A stretch of 64,000 bases of DNA from JAWLGZ01 sp041690635 (GTDB lineage: Bacteria > Pseudomonadota > Gammaproteobacteria > Thiohalomonadales > Thiohalomonadaceae), in the NCBI GenBank assembly GCA_041690635.1, contig JAWLGZ010000003.1, forward strand, positions 124,001 through 188,000, written 5' to 3'. The notes below the pieces were generated by a model that made no database searches, was not told where the DNA came from, and saw only the letters and a list, made by a program, of their open reading frames with translations. Below are positions 53,116 to 62,209 of this stretch, piece after piece. A program made the translations under genes and the position numbers. How positions within the stretch are numbered: position 1 is the stretch's first letter; each line of letters starts with the position of its first letter.

Positions 53116-53517
53116 ATGTCACGGACGATCGACACCCATGCCGTCGCAACGGCGATGCTCCTCCTGCTTTCCGCCTGCGCGACCACCGAGGTTCCACCAC
53201 CCTCAGACGACATCGCCGCTGCAGCCGCAGCGATTGATCGTGCCCGCCAGGCCGATGCAGGCCGGCACGCCGCGTTTCCACTCGCCCAGGCGGAACGAAA
53301 GCTTGATCGTGCCCAGCTGCTTGCACGGGAGGATGACGAGGCACGCCTGACCGCACGCCACCTCGCCCAACAATCCATCGAAGATGCGCGCCTTGCGGAG
53401 GAGCAGGCGCGGCTGGCGCAGACGCGGAGCATTTACGACGATGTCCGGCAGACGGTGGATACCCTGCGTACGGCGCCGCTGGCCGACCCAGGCCAAACGA
53501 GTGAGGGGACACCATGA
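53116..53517 (+). CDS. DUF4398-like lipoprotein
   Basis: 133 residues. LLLLSACATTEVPPP near residue 16 is a lipobox. The rest is an Ala-rich helix of the DUF4398 type (RQADAGRHAAFPLAQAERKL, EEQARLAQTRSI). AGGGAGGG lies before the ATG. It overlaps the OmpA gene by four bases (ATGA). These pairs are thought to sit in the periplasm or outer membrane. Confidence 0.8.
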   Translation: MSRTIDTHAVATAMLLLLSACATTEVPPPSDDIAAAAAAIDRARQADAGRHAAFPLAQAERKLDRAQLLAREDDEARLTARHLAQQSIEDARLAEEQARLAQTRSIYDDVRQTVDTLRTAPLADPGQTSEGTP

Positions 53518-54296
53518 AACGACTTATCCGCACACCCTTTGCGCTGCTGCTGATCCCGCTGCTCCTGGCCGGATGCGCCGGTGCGCCCGGTGACGAACCG
53601 GCGCTGGAGCAGGCCCGTCAGGAGCTGCGCCAACTGGCGGCCGACGAACAGGTACGGGGACAGGCCCCCAACCTGCTGTTCGATGCCGAGCAGGCGCTGG
53701 AACAGGCCGCAGCCGCCGAGGATGCGCAGACACGGGAGCACTACCTGTACATAGCCCGTCAGCGAATGGCGATCGCCCGCACCATCGCCGAACGTCGAAC
53801 CCTGTTTGAGCAGACCGAGAGCCTGATCGCGGAACGGGACCGGTTACAGCTCTCCACCCGTGAGCAGGAACTTGAGCAGGCGCGCACGCGCGCGCAGGAG
53901 CTGGAGTCCGAACTGGCGGCGCTGGAAGCGAAACAGACCGATATCGGTTACCTGATCACCTTGAGCGAGGTGTTCTTCCAAACCGACGACACCCAGGTCC
54001 AGCCCGGCACCGAGCAGACACTGGACAAGCTCGCCCGGTTCCTGCGCGACAACCCGGACCAGCAGATGGTCGTCGCCGGACACACTGACAGCACCGGTCC
54101 GGCGAGCTATAACCAGCAGCTCTCGGAGCAGCGTGCCGAAGCGGTCAAGGAGGCCATCGTCGCTCGCGGGATTCCCCCGGACCGGGTCTCCACCATCGGC
54201 TACGGCGAGCGCCGCCCCATCGCGTCCAACGAAAACCCGGGCGGGCGGCAGCTCAACCGGCGCGTCGAGATCATTCTGCCGCAATCGGCATCCTGA
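53514..54296 (+). CDS. OmpA-family lipoprotein with DUF4398-like domain
   Basis: 260 residues. Lipobox LLLAGCAGAP; DUF4398-like helix to about 105 (QAPNLLFDAEQALEQAAAAED); coiled coil (QELEQARTRAQELESELAALEAKQ); OmpA domain from about 145 (SEVFFQTDDTQVQPGTEQTLDKLARFL, then VAGHTDSTGPASYNQQLSEQRAEAV, and GYGERRPIASNENPGGRQLNRRVE) that binds peptidoglycan. Second gene of the pair. Confidence 0.92.
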   Translation: MKRLIRTPFALLLIPLLLAGCAGAPGDEPALEQARQELRQLAADEQVRGQAPNLLFDAEQALEQAAAAEDAQTREHYLYIARQRMAIARTIAERRTLFEQTESLIAERDRLQLSTREQELEQARTRAQELESELAALEAKQTDIGYLITLSEVFFQTDDTQVQPGTEQTLDKLARFLRDNPDQQMVVAGHTDSTGPASYNQQLSEQRAEAVKEAIVARGIPPDRVSTIGYGERRPIASNENPGGRQLNRRVEIILPQSAS

Positions 54297-54310
54297 GCCG
54301 ATCTGCGCTC

Positions 54311-54435
54311 ACCACAGAGACACGGAGCACACAGAGAAATGCAGAAACGGCGTCACGCATAGGGAAGATGGGCCGGAGTTTCTTCCACATGCCGCACCCG
54401 CTCTGTATCTCTGTGAACTCCGCATCTCTTTGGTG
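54311..54435. repeat. Imperfect inverted repeat, CACAGAG family
   Basis: ACCACAGAGACACGGAGCAC on the left (54311) and CTCTGTATCTCTGTGAACTC, with CTCTTTGGTG, on the right (to 54435). It lies in the 274-base gap before adk. No gene is visible in the gap; adk has no clear sigma-70 promoter. Confidence 0.7.
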
Positions 54436-54570
54436 CGTCTGTCAGGAGCATATTTATTCCGCCCGCGCTTGCGCCCGCGCGGATTTCTAGTACCCTTCTG
54501 CCTCCAGGACTCCGATCTGGCCCACGAGGCCAAATTTTATAGCCCCATCAAAAAGTTATAGGAGGCAGTA

Positions 54571-55218
54571 ATGCGATTGATTCTCCTCGGCGCACCCGGC
54601 GCCGGCAAAGGCACCGTGGCCAAGATGCTGACCGCAATGGACGGTTCTGTGCAGATCTCTACCGGCGACATCCTGCGCGGCGCCGTCAAGGAAGGCACCG
54701 AACTGGGCAAGAAGGCTGACGCCTTCATGAAGGCCGGCGATCTGGTTCCCGACGACCTGATCCTGGGCATCATGGCCGAACGGCTGCAGCAGGACGACTG
54801 CAAGAGCGGCTTCCTGCTCGATGGCTTCCCGCGCACCATCCCGCAGGCCGAGGCGCTCAAGGGCATGCTGGCCGAGCTGGGCATCAAGCTGGACGCTGCC
54901 GTCAACCTGGATGTGCCGCGCGAGGTTATCCTCGACCGGCTCACCACCCGCCGCACCTGCTCCAACTCCGAGTGCCAGGAGATCTACAACGTCAAGAGCA
55001 AGCCGACCAAGCAGGAAGGTATCTGCGACAAGTGCGGCAGCCCGGTCATCCAGCGCGATGACGAGACCGAGGCGGCCATCTCCAAGCGGCTCGACACCTA
55101 TAACGAGAAGACCGCCCCGCTGGCCGACTTCTACCGCAACGAAGGTCTGCTGCTGGACGTGAACGCCACCTCCAGCGATGCCGTGGTCGCCGCCATCAAG
55201 GGGCGTATCGCCGCCTGA
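54571..55218 (+). CDS. adk: Adenylate kinase with Cys-containing lid
   Basis: 215 residues. P-loop LLGAPGAGKGTVAKML, then STGDILRGAVKEGT and GFLLDGFPRTIPQAEAL. The lid holds four Cys: CSNSEC and CDKC, spaced C-x4-C-x16-C-x2-C, like zinc-lid kinases of Gram-positives and some sulfate reducers. Well-studied enteric Adk lacks these. It interconverts ATP, ADP and AMP. AGGAGG 7 bases before ATG. Its own terminator follows. Confidence 0.96.
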   Translation: MRLILLGAPGAGKGTVAKMLTAMDGSVQISTGDILRGAVKEGTELGKKADAFMKAGDLVPDDLILGIMAERLQQDDCKSGFLLDGFPRTIPQAEALKGMLAELGIKLDAAVNLDVPREVILDRLTTRRTCSNSECQEIYNVKSKPTKQEGICDKCGSPVIQRDDETEAAISKRLDTYNEKTAPLADFYRNEGLLLDVNATSSDAVVAAIKGRIAA

Positions 55219-55243
55219 TGGGTCGTTGCTCACGGTCGGGAAG

Positions 55244-55271
55244 AAGGCGCCTACGGGCGCCTTTTTCTTTT
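55244..55271 (+). terminator. Intrinsic terminator after adk
   Basis: AAGGCGCC, loop TACG, GGCGCCTT, then TTTCTTTT. A GC stem of 8 bp with a T tract; 26 bases after the adk stop. Confidence 0.9.
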
Positions 55272-55310
55272 CTACGATCGGATCATGGGAAACCGAAAAG
55301 GGACAGGACC

Positions 55311-55529
55311 ATGAGCGACACGGAACAGCGCGAATTGCACCCCCGGCCCGGCACCCCCGCGGACCAAACGCCGCGGCGCATGGCCGGCAGCATGCATGAC
55401 AATCTCGACCCTGAGTGGGGTGACCCTATCTGCCCCTGCGAGGCCGAACCGTACTGGCAGCAGGCCGGCGAGGAGATGGAGCGCGAATGGAAGGCGCGGG
55501 AAGAGAAAGGCGGAGAGTCGAAAGCGTGA
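55311..55529 (+). CDS. Small protein with PICPC motif, unknown function
   Basis: 72 residues from ATG at 55311, with AGGACC before it. RMAGSMHDNLDPEWGDPICPCEAEPYWQQ holds a Cys-x-Cys, then a charged helix (EEMEREWKAREEKGGE). No family recognised. It lies after the adk terminator so has separate transcription; no promoter is clear. Confidence 0.5.
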   Translation: MSDTEQRELHPRPGTPADQTPRRMAGSMHDNLDPEWGDPICPCEAEPYWQQAGEEMEREWKAREEKGGESKA

Positions 55530-55554
55530 CTGCCGCAGGTCGGGTTACGCTGCG

Positions 55555-55890
55555 CTAACCGTGCCCGGTCTTGGTCAGGAACGCGGCGCAGGCCCACCCC
55601 CAGCGGTAGAGCCGGGTCCGCAACACTTCACCCCGGGCATGCCTCAGGCCGCAGTGGCGCGCGAAGGTGACGCCCGGACTCTCCTCGCACACCCGTCGGT
55701 TCCCGGTCAGGCGCCGGAGCGCCGACTCGGCACTCCGCTCGGCCGGCGTGGCATTGTCGATCACCAGCAGTTCGTGGGGCCTGAGGGTCTGGTGTGTCAG
55801 AGAGAGGAGACACCCGCGGAGCGCAGCCGGGCGGTTGCGCGTGCAGATGACGACTGAAATCAGCCCGCCCGGAGCTGAACGTGGAGCCAT
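55555..55890 (-). pseudogene. Remnant of a GT2 glycosyltransferase
   Basis: 111-residue reading frame. Residues 10-85 (ISVVICTRNRPAALRGCLLS, then ELLVIDNAT, ARHCGLRHARGEVL) are the N-terminal GT-A domain. At about 86, where a GT2 enzyme continues to its DxD, the frame jumps to RTRLYRWGWACAAFLTKTGHG, which resembles the far C-terminus of such proteins. So the middle, including the catalytic Asp, seems deleted in frame. A short variant gene is less likely. No promoter or ribosome site stands out. Confidence 0.6.
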
Positions 55891-55982
55891 TCGCAAGCAG
55901 CGTTCCTTCGCTGACGGGCGAGGGCGGAAGCCGATGATCGGAGTTTGGAGAAAGGCGAGAAGGGTGGGAGTGTGCCTCGCGC

Positions 55983-58106
55983 TCAACTGCGCGGGCGGGT
56001 AATGCGGGAGACCTGTTCGATAGCACGCACGCGGCGCATGATACGGGCGAGATGCACACGGCCCCTGACGGAGACGGTGAGATTGATGGTGGTGTGTTCG
56101 CCGTGGCGCTCGTCGAGGGTGACGTTGTCGATGTTGGCCTCGCACTCGGCGACGGCGGCGGCCACGGTGGCGAGTACACCGCGCTGGTTGACGACATTGA
56201 CCCGCAGATCCACCGGGAAGTCGCCCTGCACCTGGGGCTCCCATTCGACGTCGATCCACTTCTCCGGCAGCTTGCGGAAATCGGCGACGTTCTTGCAGGC
56301 GCGGGTGTGAATGACAATGCCGCGACCGGCGCTGAGGAAACCGAGGATGGCGTCACCGGGTATCGGCCGGCAGCACTTGGCGAAGCTCACCACCATGCCT
56401 TCGGTCCCCTTGATATAGAGCGGGCGAGGCTGGTGCTGCTCACCGGCGCTCTCCCCCGTCCCCTCTTCCTCGGCGCCGATCAGGGCACGGGCGACCAGTG
56501 GTGCCATGCGGTTACCGAGACCGATCGCCTCCAGCAGATCGTCCAACCCGGCGGCGCCGATCTGTTGCAGGACACGCTGCAGATCGGCCGGGGGGATCAC
56601 GTCCACCGAGCTGCCGAAGGCGTCGAGCGCCTTGTCGAGCAGACGCCTCCCGAGGGAGATCGCCTCGTCGTGGCGCAGGTTCTTCAGGTGGTGGCGCACG
56701 TTCGCCCGCGCCTTGCCGGTGACCACGAACGAGAGCCAGGCAGGGTTGGGGCGGGCGGTGGGGGCGGTGATCACCTCCACGGTCTGGCCGTTCAGCAGCT
56801 TGGTATTGAGCGGCATCAGTCGGCGGTCGATCTTGACCGCGACGCAGGCATTCCCCACATCGGTGTGGACCGCGTAGGCGTAGTCCACCGCCGTCGCCCC
56901 GCGCGGCAGTTCCAAAATATCGCCCCTGGGGGTGAAGACGTAGACCTCGTCCGGGAACAGGTCCACCTTCACGTTCTCCAGGAACTCGATGGAGTCGCCG
57001 GCACTCTTCTGCATCTCCAGCAGGTTGCGTAGCCACTCGCGGGCGCGCGCCTGGGCACTGTTGGCGCTCCCCTCGTTGCTCTTGTAGAGCCAGTGGGCGG
57101 CGATGCCCGCCTCGGCCACCTTGTCCATGTCCACGGTGCGGATCTGCACCTCGATGGGGACACCGTGCGGCCCGAACAGGGCGGTGTGCAGTGACTGATA
57201 GCCGTTGGCCTTGGGGATGGCGATGTAGTCCTTGAAGGTGCCGGGGCGCGGTTTGAACAGGTTGTGTATGGCGCCGAGCACCCGGTAGCAGGTATCCACC
57301 CGATCAACCGTGATGCGAAACGCGTAGACATCCATGATCTCGTTGAACGGCAGGTGCTTGCTGCGCATCTTGCGGTAAATGCTGTAGGCGTGCTTCTGCC
57401 GCCCCGAGAGTTTGCCCTCCAGCCCCTCCTGGGCCAGCCGCTCCTCGATGGTGGACTGGATCTTGGCGACGATCTCCTTGCGGTTGCCGCACGCCTTGCG
57501 CACCTGCTGGGTGATGGCCCGGTGGCGCATCGGGTGGTAGGCCGCGAAACCCAGCTCCTCCAGCTCCAGGCGGATGCTGTTCATCCCCAGCCGGTTGGCA
57601 ATAGGGACATAGATCTCCAGGGTCTCGCGGGCGATGCGCCGCCGCTTCTCCGGCCGCATCGGACCGAGGGTGCGCATATTGTGGAGCCGGTCGGCCAGCT
57701 TGACCAGGATGACCCGCAGGTCGCGGGCCATGGCCAGCATCATCTTGCGGAAGTTCTCCGCCTGGGCCTCGGCGCGGTCCTCGAACTCGATGTGGGTGAG
57801 CTTGCTGACACCGTCCACCAGGTCGGCCACCTCCTCGCCGAACTGGGCGGCCAGCTCCTCGCGGCCGATGGAGGTGTCCTCGATGACGTCGTGCAGGATC
57901 GCCGCCATAATGGACTGGTAGTCCATACGCATCTCGGCGAGGATGCGGGCGACGGCAAGCGGGTGGTAGATGTAGGGTTCGCCGGTGAGGCGCCACTGGC
58001 CCTCGTGGGCCTCGGCACCGAAGAGGTAAGCGCGGTAGACATCGGCGACCTGTGCCGGCTCAAGGTACTCTTCGAGCAGCGCGCAGAGATCGCTGATAAG
58101 AAACAT
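55983..58106 (-). CDS. spoT: Bifunctional (p)ppGpp synthetase/hydrolase
   Basis: 707 residues. Hydrolase HD domain: AAILHDVIEDTSIG; synthetase: NGYQSLHTALFGPHGVPIEVQIRT; TGS: VYVFTPRGDILELPRGATAVDYAYAVH; ACT at the end (VNVVNQRGVLATVAAAVAE). HD residues are intact, so hydrolysis is expected; this is the SpoT type. It controls the stringent response. Order gmk-rpoZ-spoT as in enterics. Confidence 0.96.
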   Translation of the reverse strand: MFLISDLCALLEEYLEPAQVADVYRAYLFGAEAHEGQWRLTGEPYIYHPLAVARILAEMRMDYQSIMAAILHDVIEDTSIGREELAAQFGEEVADLVDGVSKLTHIEFEDRAEAQAENFRKMMLAMARDLRVILVKLADRLHNMRTLGPMRPEKRRRIARETLEIYVPIANRLGMNSIRLELEELGFAAYHPMRHRAITQQVRKACGNRKEIVAKIQSTIEERLAQEGLEGKLSGRQKHAYSIYRKMRSKHLPFNEIMDVYAFRITVDRVDTCYRVLGAIHNLFKPRPGTFKDYIAIPKANGYQSLHTALFGPHGVPIEVQIRTVDMDKVAEAGIAAHWLYKSNEGSANSAQARAREWLRNLLEMQKSAGDSIEFLENVKVDLFPDEVYVFTPRGDILELPRGATAVDYAYAVHTDVGNACVAVKIDRRLMPLNTKLLNGQTVEVITAPTARPNPAWLSFVVTGKARANVRHHLKNLRHDEAISLGRRLLDKALDAFGSSVDVIPPADLQRVLQQIGAAGLDDLLEAIGLGNRMAPLVARALIGAEEEGTGESAGEQHQPRPLYIKGTEGMVVSFAKCCRPIPGDAILGFLSAGRGIVIHTRACKNVADFRKLPEKWIDVEWEPQVQGDFPVDLRVNVVNQRGVLATVAAAVAECEANIDNVTLDERHGEHTTINLTVSVRGRVHLARIMRRVRAIEQVSRITRPRS

Positions 58107-58150
58107 GGGGGTGCCGCCATCCTGTCCGGCGGCGCCCCCTGTGAAGCTGT

Positions 58151-58477
58151 TTATTCCTGCTCCGGCGATGGCTCGGACCCCTCGTCGGGTGCGGCCGCCT
58201 CGACCGGTGCCTCTTCCTCCTGCGCCTCGCTGTCGATGAAGCCGGCTTCCGCCTCCTCCAACGGATCACCACGCAGGCTGCCGCTCTCCAGGATCTCACG
58301 GCCGATCAGGCCGTCGGCGATCTCGCGCAGGGCGACCACGGTCGGCTTGTCGTTCTCCCAGTCCACCATGGCGTCACGGCCGTTGGCGAGTTGGCGGGCC
58401 CGCTTGGTGGCGACCAGCACCAGCTGGAAGCGGTTGTCCACGTTGTCGAGACAGTCTTCGACGGTAACACGTGCCAT
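58151..58477 (-). CDS. rpoZ: RNA polymerase omega subunit
   Basis: 108 residues. MARVTVEDCLDNVDNRFQLVLVATKRARQL and KPTVVALREIADGLI are canonical. The C-terminal ~35 residues are an acidic Glu/Ala/Pro tail, as in longer omegas. It helps assemble RNA polymerase and contributes to the ppGpp site. Confidence 0.96.
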   Translation of the reverse strand: MARVTVEDCLDNVDNRFQLVLVATKRARQLANGRDAMVDWENDKPTVVALREIADGLIGREILESGSLRGDPLEEAEAGFIDSEAQEEEAPVEAAAPDEGSEPSPEQE

Positions 58478-58555
58478 ATCTACTCTCCGGGTAATCCGAT
58501 CACGCCAGGGGTGCCGGCGCGAAAAAGGGCCAAAATTTTACCGAACCCGGCGTGT

Positions 58556-59176
58556 TCACGCCAGAAGTGCCCGCAACAGCCCGGCGTGGCGCTCGGTCTG
58601 GGCGGTGCGGCGCAGGCGCCGGGCGGTGACAATCGAACGCAGTTCCGCCAGTGCGGTATCGAACTGGTCGTTGATGACCAGGTAATCGAACTCGTCGTAA
58701 TGGCTCATCTCGGCGATGGCGTCCCGCATGCGGCGGGCGATCACCTCGTCGCTGTCCTGGCCGCGGCCGCGGAGCCGCTCCTCCAGCGCGGGGCGGGAGG
58801 GGGGCAGGATGAAGATGCTCACCGCTCCCGGCACCATCTGCCGCACCTGGCGCCCCCCCTGCCAGTCGATCTCGAGGATGCAGTCGGAGCCGGCCTGCAG
58901 CATCGCCTCGACCGTCGCCCGGGAGGTGCCATAGCGGTTGTCGAACACCTTGGCATGCTCCAGAAACGCACCCGCCTCGACCATCCCCTCGAAGGTGGGC
59001 ATGTCCACGAAATGATAGTCGAGGCCGTCCTGCTCGCCGGGACGCGGCGGGCGGGTGGTGTGTGAGACGGAGACGTCGATGTCCGGCGTGCTCTCCAGCA
59101 GCGCCTTGACCAGGCTGGTCTTTCCCGCACCGGAGGGGGCGGAGACGATGAACAGGGTACCGAGGGTCTCTTCCAT
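58556..59176 (-). CDS. gmk: Guanylate kinase
   Basis: 206 residues. P-loop SAPSGAGKTSLVKALLE; substrate part SVSHTTRPPRPGEQDGLDYHFV; lid/loop LEIDWQGGRQVRQM. It phosphorylates GMP to GDP. Follows yicC by 14 bases. Confidence 0.96.
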   Translation of the reverse strand: MEETLGTLFIVSAPSGAGKTSLVKALLESTPDIDVSVSHTTRPPRPGEQDGLDYHFVDMPTFEGMVEAGAFLEHAKVFDNRYGTSRATVEAMLQAGSDCILEIDWQGGRQVRQMVPGAVSIFILPPSRPALEERLRGRGQDSDEVIARRMRDAIAEMSHYDEFDYLVINDQFDTALAELRSIVTARRLRRTAQTERHAGLLRALLA

Positions 59177-59190
59177 TTGGAGTGCCTTGG

Positions 59191-60054
59191 TTATTCGATG
59201 TTCTGGACTTGTTCACGCATCTGTTCGATGAGTACCTTGAGGTCCACCGCCGCACGCGTGGTTTCGATGTCGGCAGACTTGGAACCGAGGGTGTTCGCCT
59301 CCCGGTTGCACTCCTGCATGAGGAAGTCGAGACGGCGGCCCACCGGCTGTTTCTGCGCCACCACCCGCCGAATCTCGGTCACGTGGGCCGCCAGCCGGTC
59401 CAGCTCTTCATCCACATCGATGCGCCCGGCGAACAGGACCATCTCCTGCTCCAGCCGGGCCGGATCAAGCTCGCTCTTCACCTCCGCCAGCCGGGCGGCG
59501 AGACGCTCCCGCTGGCGCTCCAGCACCGTCGGCAACCGGCCACGGACCTGGTCGACGATGGTCGCGATCGCCTCCGCCCGCTGGAGGATCAGCTCCTTGA
59601 GTTTTTCTCCTTCGCGGGCGCGGGTCTCGATCAGTTCGTCGAGGGTCGTCCCGAGCAGATCGAGCAGTGCGGCATGGAGCTGTTCCGGATCGGGCGCGGG
59701 CATCTTCAGCACTCCCGGCCATTTGAGCAGTTCCAGTGAGTTGACCGGGGAGGGGTTGTAGACCAGGGCATCGATCTCGCGGCTGGCATGGGCGATGCGC
59801 GTGACGAGCTCCCGATCGATCTCCAGGTCGGCTCCCGCCGCCTCCGGTGCCTGGTAGCGGACATTGCAGTCCACCTTGCCCCGGGCGAGCGCCTGGCCGA
59901 TACGGCCGCGGATATCCGTGTCGAGCCCCCGCACCTCCTCCGGAAGCCGGGGCGAGATCTCCAGGTAGCGGTGGTTCACCGAGCGCAGCTCCAGGGTCAG
60001 GACACCCCACGGGCCCTGGACCTCGCGGCGGGCGAAAGCGGTCATACTCCGCAT
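59191..60054 (-). CDS. yicC: YicC-family endoribonuclease
   Basis: 287 residues from ATG at 60054; GGAG 8 bases before. MRSMTAFARREVQGPWG, LELRSVNHRYLEISPRLP, and the C-terminal GRRLDFLMQECNREANTLGSKS are characteristic of the YicC/YloC family, reported to be endoribonucleases. A longer upstream extension has no conserved feature. Usual place upstream of gmk. Confidence 0.9.
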   Translation of the reverse strand: MRSMTAFARREVQGPWGVLTLELRSVNHRYLEISPRLPEEVRGLDTDIRGRIGQALARGKVDCNVRYQAPEAAGADLEIDRELVTRIAHASREIDALVYNPSPVNSLELLKWPGVLKMPAPDPEQLHAALLDLLGTTLDELIETRAREGEKLKELILQRAEAIATIVDQVRGRLPTVLERQRERLAARLAEVKSELDPARLEQEMVLFAGRIDVDEELDRLAAHVTEIRRVVAQKQPVGRRLDFLMQECNREANTLGSKSADIETTRAAVDLKVLIEQMREQVQNIE

Positions 60055-60259
60055 AGTCGGGACTCCGATACTGTTTTTCCGGCGGATGGTACCACGCAGA
60101 GCCGTGCGAGGAGCCTGGCAGACCCGGGATACACTACTGTGCCAGCGGGAAAACGGTCCAACTTTCCCACCTTGCCGGCTACGGGCACCCCGTGTCCGAA
60201 GACCACCGGCTTTGTGATACTGTACCGCGACCACCGGCCCTGCCGGTTTATCCAGCGTC

Positions 60260-61195
60260 ATGAGCGATCACGATTCCCTAACGCCAGGCACCCGGTTGGA
60301 CCGGTACACCATCGAACGCCGCATCGGCGGCGGCGGATTCAGTATCGTCTATCTGGCCCATGAGGATAGCGCCCGAAGCCCGGTCGCCATCAAGGAGTAC
60401 ATGCCGCGCCGGCTCGCCTGCCGTGACACCGACGGCCACACGGTCAACCCCCGGGACGGCGCGGACCCGGAGCAGTTCAAGCACGGTCGTCGCCTCTTCT
60501 TCCAGGAGGCCGGCACCCTGGCCGGCATCGAGCACCCCAACATCGTCCACGTGACCAGCTTCTTCCGCGCCAACGGCACGGTCTACATGGTCATGGACTA
60601 CGAGCGCGGGATCAGCCTGGAGGGGTACATCAAGCGCCACAGGGGCAGCCTCAGCGAACAGTTCATCCGCACCGTCTTCCCGCCCCTGCTCGACGGCCTG
60701 AAGCTCCTCCACTCCAGCGGCCTGCTCCATCTGGACATCAAGCCGGCCAACATCTACCTGCGCAGCGGCGGCAACCCGGTACTGCTCGACTTCGGCGCCG
60801 TTCACCACATGCAGAAGAGCCGCCAGTACCAGCCGGCACAGGTGATCACCCGTGGCTACGCCCCCATCGAACAGCAGAAGTCCGGCGGCTACGTCGGCCC
60901 CTGGTCGGACATCTACGCGATCGGCGCCACCATGCGCGCCTGCATCGAAGCCACCACTCCGCCGCCTGCAGAGGATAGGGAACTGGTGGACACCATGAAA
61001 CCGGCGCTGCTGCTGTTCCGCCGCCGCTACTCGCGCGGCCTGCTGGAGGCAATCGACTGGGCGATGGAGGTGGACCCCCTGTCGCGACCGCAGAGCGTGG
61101 ACGAACTGCTCGCAGCCATGGACCGCCAGGAGGAGAGCGGTGAATCGGTCCTGGAGCGCATCGCCAGCAGCCTGCCGTGGAGCCGGAGCGGATGA
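60260..61195 (+). CDS. Serine/threonine protein kinase
   Basis: 311 residues, no membrane helix. Gly loop IGGGGFSIVYLA, VAIKEYMP (Lys), catalytic loop HLDIKPANIYL (Asp and Asn), DFGAVHH, and the GYAPIEQ activation segment as in bacterial Hanks kinases. A possible extended -10 (TG-T-GATACT) lies at 60213-60221. Its stop overlaps the phosphatase start (ATGA). Targets unknown. Confidence 0.93.
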   Translation: MSDHDSLTPGTRLDRYTIERRIGGGGFSIVYLAHEDSARSPVAIKEYMPRRLACRDTDGHTVNPRDGADPEQFKHGRRLFFQEAGTLAGIEHPNIVHVTSFFRANGTVYMVMDYERGISLEGYIKRHRGSLSEQFIRTVFPPLLDGLKLLHSSGLLHLDIKPANIYLRSGGNPVLLDFGAVHHMQKSRQYQPAQVITRGYAPIEQQKSGGYVGPWSDIYAIGATMRACIEATTPPPAEDRELVDTMKPALLLFRRRYSRGLLEAIDWAMEVDPLSRPQSVDELLAAMDRQEESGESVLERIASSLPWSRSG

Positions 61196-62052
61196 AATAC
61201 GAACTTGCCCAGGCGAGCCGGCTCGGGAACCGCCGCCGCAACGAAGACCGCCTGGGAGCGATCGAGACCCCCGAGGGGGTGCTGCTGGTGGTGGCGGACG
61301 GCATGGGCGGCCATCTGGCCGGCGATGTGGCCGCCGAGGCACTGGTGGCAACCGCCTCGGCGGCGTACGAAGGGAGTGCCCGCCCGATCGAGGATCCGCG
61401 CGGCTTCTTCAAGGAGCTGATCTGGAAGGCGCACGGCACCATTCTGGAGCTGGAGGAGAAGCAGCAGCTCTCCGCCACCCCGGGTACCACGGCGGTGTTC
61501 GCGCTGATCCAGAATGCCCAGGTGTGGGCAGCTCACGTGGGTGACAGCCGCTTTTACGTCTTCCGCGACGGACTGCCGCTCTACCGCACCCGGGACCACT
61601 CCTATGTGGAACAGCTCCGCAGGCACGGCCGAATCTCCCGCAGCGAGGTGGACAGCCACCCCCGCCGCAATCAGGTCACCCGCTGTGTCGGCGCCCAGGC
61701 GGAACCGCCCAAGATCGAGGTGGGCAAACCAATCGCCCTGCGCCCGGACGACGTGCTGGTGCTCTGCACCGACGGACTGTGGGGCGCGCTCGACGACGCC
61801 CGCATGGGCGCGGTGGTGGCCTCCGGCGGTCCCATCGGGGAGACCGTCGAAGCGCTCGCCGAGGTGGCGGAACGTAGCGCCTGGCCCAACAGTGACAACG
61901 TCAGCGTGGTCGCCCTGCGGGTGACGGAGGCGGACACCGGACACCCTGCCGCCCGCGTCTCCGAACAGAAGGGGCGCGACCAGTTGCAGGATGCGATTGA
62001 GGAGATCGAGCGGGTCTTCAGCGAGTACAAGGACGAACTGCCCGGCCGCTGA
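61192..62052 (+). CDS. PP2C-type serine/threonine phosphatase
   Basis: 286 residues from ATG at 61192. RRRNEDRLG, VVADGMGGHLAGDVAAE, GTTAVFALI, AHVGDSRFYVFRDG, CTDGLWGALDD and SDNVSVVALRV are the PP2C motif set with the metal Asp residues. Likely reverses the adjacent kinase. The two overlap by four bases. Confidence 0.94.
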   Translation: MKYELAQASRLGNRRRNEDRLGAIETPEGVLLVVADGMGGHLAGDVAAEALVATASAAYEGSARPIEDPRGFFKELIWKAHGTILELEEKQQLSATPGTTAVFALIQNAQVWAAHVGDSRFYVFRDGLPLYRTRDHSYVEQLRRHGRISRSEVDSHPRRNQVTRCVGAQAEPPKIEVGKPIALRPDDVLVLCTDGLWGALDDARMGAVVASGGPIGETVEALAEVAERSAWPNSDNVSVVALRVTEADTGHPAARVSEQKGRDQLQDAIEEIERVFSEYKDELPGR

Positions 62053-62065
62053 AAGACAGGTTCGT

Positions 62066-62170
62066 ACCACAGAGGCAAGGAGGAGACAGAGAAAGATCAG
62101 TTGCACTTACACCACTCATGGCTCGACGCCATCCTGTCGCAATCTCTGTGTCCTCTGTGCCTCTGCGGTG
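62066..62170. repeat. Inverted repeat, CACAGAG family
   Basis: ACCACAGAGGCAAGG on the left and CTCTGTGTCCTCTGTG with CCTCTGCGGT on the right. It fills most of the gap between the phosphatase and rph. The rph ribosome site is CAGGAG, outside it. Confidence 0.8.
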
Positions 62171-62209
62171 AATTAGGTAGAATCTGCGCCCCCACAACAG
62201 GAGAATTCC

